DNA from: Sciurus carolinensis
Lineage: Eukaryota; Chordata; Mammalia; Rodentia; Sciuridae
NCBI RefSeq assembly: GCF_902686445.1
Contig: NC_062219.1
Location: forward strand, 47,023,056 to 47,087,055
Length of the DNA stretch: 64,000 nt
Reading direction: 5' to 3'
Positions 49,501-64,000 of the stretch are shown here, in pieces. Made by a program: the position numbers and the translations under genes. Position 1 is the first letter of the stretch; every line of letters starts with the position of its first letter. The notes beneath the pieces are model-generated. The model saw only the letters and a list, made by a program, of their open reading frames with translations, was not told the DNA's origin and searched no databases.

Positions 49501-49578
49501 CTCAGCATAGTCTGAGTGAATAACAATATCTGCACAGTAGAGATTTTTAAAGTATCAACCCCACTCAACATTGTCAAT

Positions 49579-63681
<14,103 letters not shown>

Positions 63682-64000
63682 CTTAATAACAAACAAAAGA
63701 AAATTAACATAATTCTTTACTGAGTATTCCAGGATTTTTATGTTGGACTGAAAAAAGAAAAAGATCGTGGTGTGGGTATTTTAAAAGTATTTCTTAGGAA
63801 AGCTTTACTTTGATGGTGGCAAATGTTTGTGCATGTGCATGAGGCCCAGGTCTTTTCTAAACTCATTCAGAGCTACTGCCTCTGTTCCACCTCTGGTTTG
63901 CCTGCTTTAAGTGTTAAGTATTAAAGACGATCAGTTGGTGCAGATTGACCTTCTCTCTCTAAATAATGGTATTCTTATCCAATCCAGGAAAACAGACACT

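Larger units (their letters stand above)
48920..49578 (-). other. RFX6: RFX6 3' untranslated region (end approximate)
   Basis: Follows the RFX6 stop codon on the minus strand and holds no recognisable repeat. Two AATAAA signals (TTTATT on the plus strand) are visible. One at 49495-49500 is about 80 nt past the stop, and one at 48941-48946 would give a 3' UTR of about 650 nt, closer to what I recall for human. The distal end is therefore an estimate. Confidence 0.45.

Noticed and set aside
63690..64000. RFX6 exon 9 inside the window
   Set aside because: No minus-strand stretch here encodes the residues expected before VLTDVL; it must lie further right.

Overview
The window is mammalian nuclear DNA, most likely from a squirrel-family rodent (ground squirrel, marmot or tree squirrel). 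It has short exons with GT/AG introns. It carries many tRNA-derived ID-type SINEs (A-box-like TAGCTCAGTTGGTAG, then a B-box-like GGTTCAAATCC and an A-rich tail), B1-type SINEs fused to an ID half, several ages of L1, and worn MIR, L2 and MER5-like relics. The sciurid assignment is an inference from the style of the SINEs and L1s, not from a search.

One protein-coding gene is present: the 3' two thirds of RFX6, on the minus strand, from about 48.9 kb to beyond the right edge. RFX6 is a winged-helix X-box-binding transcription factor of endocrine pancreas and gut. Ten coding exons can be joined without a frame break, with consensus splice dinucleotides at every boundary: 63632-63681, 61050-61209, 60017-60161, 58493-58602, 57439-57556, 55854-55976, 55025-55231, 53409-53921, 52487-52699 and 49579-49754 (stop at 49579-49581). 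They encode 604 residues and should be exons 10 to 19 of a 19-exon gene (exon numbers follow the human gene from memory). The DNA-binding domain lies upstream, outside the window. What is here is the B/C/dimerisation region (exons 10-15) and the Ser/Pro-rich C-terminal tail (exons 16-19).

About 1-48.9 kb is the 3' flank of RFX6. I see no other gene in it. From 1 to 18.5 kb it is a repeat graveyard: an ancient minus-strand L1 with a younger L1 and a SINE inserted in it, a second young L1, a composite L1 flanked by target-site duplications but lacking most of its middle, and an ancient L1 3' end broken by later plus-strand L1s. From 18.5 to 48.9 kb it is mostly unique sequence with scattered MIR, L2, SINE and simple repeats, one old L1 at 34.2-35.5 kb, and a few quiet stretches that could hold regulatory elements. 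In human the next gene downstream of RFX6 is VGLL2, far away, so a gene-free flank is expected.

I found no clearly new biological system. The best leads are the telomere-like G-rich tract in the 3' UTR of two near-identical L1 copies, the composite L1 at 8.0-10.0 kb (possible spliced-RNA integration or internal deletion), the run of four frame-neutral exons in the RFX6 tail, and a motif-dense candidate regulatory stretch near 42.9-43.1 kb.
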